From: Flavobacteriaceae bacterium
Lineage (GTDB): Bacteria > Bacteroidota > Bacteroidia > Flavobacteriales > Flavobacteriaceae
Assembly (NCBI GenBank): GCA_016763215.1
Contig: JAESUF010000060.1
Span: 1-6,858 of the forward strand
Direction of reading: 5' to 3'
DNA: 6,858 bases
In this document: positions 6,127 to 6,858 of the stretch, in pieces
Numbering within the stretch: position 1 is the first letter of the stretch
Layout: each line of letters begins with the position of its first letter
The notes under the pieces: model-generated
Seen by the model: only the letters and a program-made list of their open reading frames with translations
The model's database searches: none
What the model was told of the DNA's origin: nothing
Position numbers and translations under genes: made by a program

Positions 6127-6858
6127 TTATTCTTTAAGGTCTATATACATTGTATTAAGTGCAGGTTTATTCGTTTTAGAGCTTCCAATCTCTTCCAAAC
6201 GAATACTCGTATTCGTTGACGAAATGGTTGTTCTATTACCTGTAGCAATCAATATAATAGTTCTGTCCAATAAAGGATCAGATCGTTCACCTAAAACTCC
6301 TAAATCTTCATAGTCTTCTGGTAAATTAACCGTAGGAGGAATTCCTTGAGGTTGATTTCTACTTTCGCTATTTTGAATTTCTAAGACCAAAGGTTGCAAT
6401 GCCCAAGTGTGGTTTTGGTTAAAGCTAGGTCCGTTTTTTAAATAATTATCAGAATCATAAATGGTAACAGAACCATGTACTTTCCCTACAGTTATTGTAC
6501 CCACAGAGAACACATCAACATAAGGGTCTAGACTATTCATTACCAATTCAGAAGCAGAAGCAGTGCTTCCAGTAGTAATAAAGTAAACTCTAGTTAAATT
6601 CAAACTGTTAATAGCCTCATTTAAAATACCGTTGTTCAATTGATTGGTAAAATCATTTTCAAAATAGGACGGATTTACATTCGCCTGTACTTTTGTGTTC
6701 CATACTTGTTTAGAAAATAATTGACCTGTAAATTGTCCAGTAACCATAGCACCCAAAAAGGTTGCTGTTCGTACTGAACCACCACCATTATAACGTAGGT
6801 CAATAATTAAATCCGTAATATTTTCAGATTGCAATTGAGCAAATGCAGCATTTAACTC
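6127..6858 (-). CDS. S41 family C-terminal-processing peptidase, N-terminus beyond window
   Basis: The visible 243 residues are the catalytic and C-terminal part of a Ser/Lys-dyad protease of family S41 (CtpA/Tsp relatives), which usually acts in the envelope. The window edge cuts the gene: the frame is open to 6858, and the Leu codon TTG at 6834 is internal and not a start. In partial numbering, DLIIDLRYNGGG (16-27) is the conserved substrate-loop strand, STASASE (98-104) contains nucleophile S101, and TVGK (123-126) contains general base K126. The 25-residue Ser-Lys spacing equals that of Tsp and D1P. The closing segment, with LPEDYEDLGVLGERSDPLL (179-197) and a C-terminal NTMYIDL, is typical of Flavobacteriia S41 lipoproteins of about 480-520 residues. 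An N-terminal lipobox and perhaps a PDZ domain would be expected to the right of the window, but I cannot see them. Substrate is unknown. Confidence 0.9.
   Translation of the reverse strand, partial: ELNAAFAQLQSENITDLIIDLRYNGGGSVRTATFLGAMVTGQFTGQLFSKQVWNTKVQANVNPSYFENDFTNQLNNGILNEAINSLNLTRVYFITTGSTASASELVMNSLDPYVDVFSVGTITVGKVHGSVTIYDSDNYLKNGPSFNQNHTWALQPLVLEIQNSESRNQPQGIPPTVNLPEDYEDLGVLGERSDPLLDRTIILIATGNRTTISSTNTSIRLEEIGSSKTNKPALNTMYIDLKE

Noticed and set aside
6118..6128. GATTGCTCCTT repeated at 1558-1568
   Set aside because: Several shared 11-mers are expected by chance in a 6.9-kb window, one copy is inside a coding region, and the flanks do not match.
6832..6834. TTG as a true start of the S41 protease
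   Set aside because: The frame stays open to the window edge with typical family sequence before it (ELNAAFAQLQ), so this Leu codon is internal and the gene is simply cut by the window.

Overview
The window looks like chromosomal DNA from a marine- or flavobacterium-type member of the Bacteroidetes. The evidence is low GC content, little Shine-Dalgarno signal, short lipoprotein signal peptides, one Bacteroidetes-type -7 box (TAnnTTTG), and protein families in forms typical of Flavobacteriia: an Asp-box lipoprotein, an S41 lipoprotein-type protease, a cytosolic patatin and a short PlsC-like acyltransferase. No RNA gene, insertion sequence, CRISPR array or phage gene is visible.

Layout from left to right. 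(1) Positions 1-939, minus strand: rmuC, whose 3' end runs off the left edge. It is broken by a one-base surplus in a seven-base homopolymer at 154-160, so the readable product stops at 106 and the rest of the RmuC domain lies in another frame. (2) 985-1524, plus: a PlsC-type acyltransferase, divergent from rmuC. (3) 1516-5010, minus: a tight four-gene cluster, transcribed right to left: Asp-box beta-propeller lipoprotein, small unknown lipoprotein, pepT (tripeptidase), HAD phosphatase. Gaps between these genes are 0, 3 and 9 bases, and all four share one reading frame. (4) 5011-5058: a short divergent promoter region with a tandem 9-bp repeat. (5) 5059-6003, plus: a cytosolic patatin-like lipase with a GTG start. 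(6) 6004-6126: a convergent spacer with nothing recognisable. (7) 6127-6858, minus: the C-terminal half of an S41 serine protease that runs off the right edge.

The genes are mostly housekeeping: DNA maintenance (RmuC), lipid metabolism (acyltransferase, patatin), peptide utilisation (PepT), metabolite dephosphorylation (HAD) and cell-envelope proteins (two lipoproteins, the protease). The two lipoproteins are the least understood, and their abutting genes suggest coordinated production. I found no convincing new multi-gene system. The points most worth a second look are the rmuC frameshift, the single-frame operon and the repeat in the divergent promoter.
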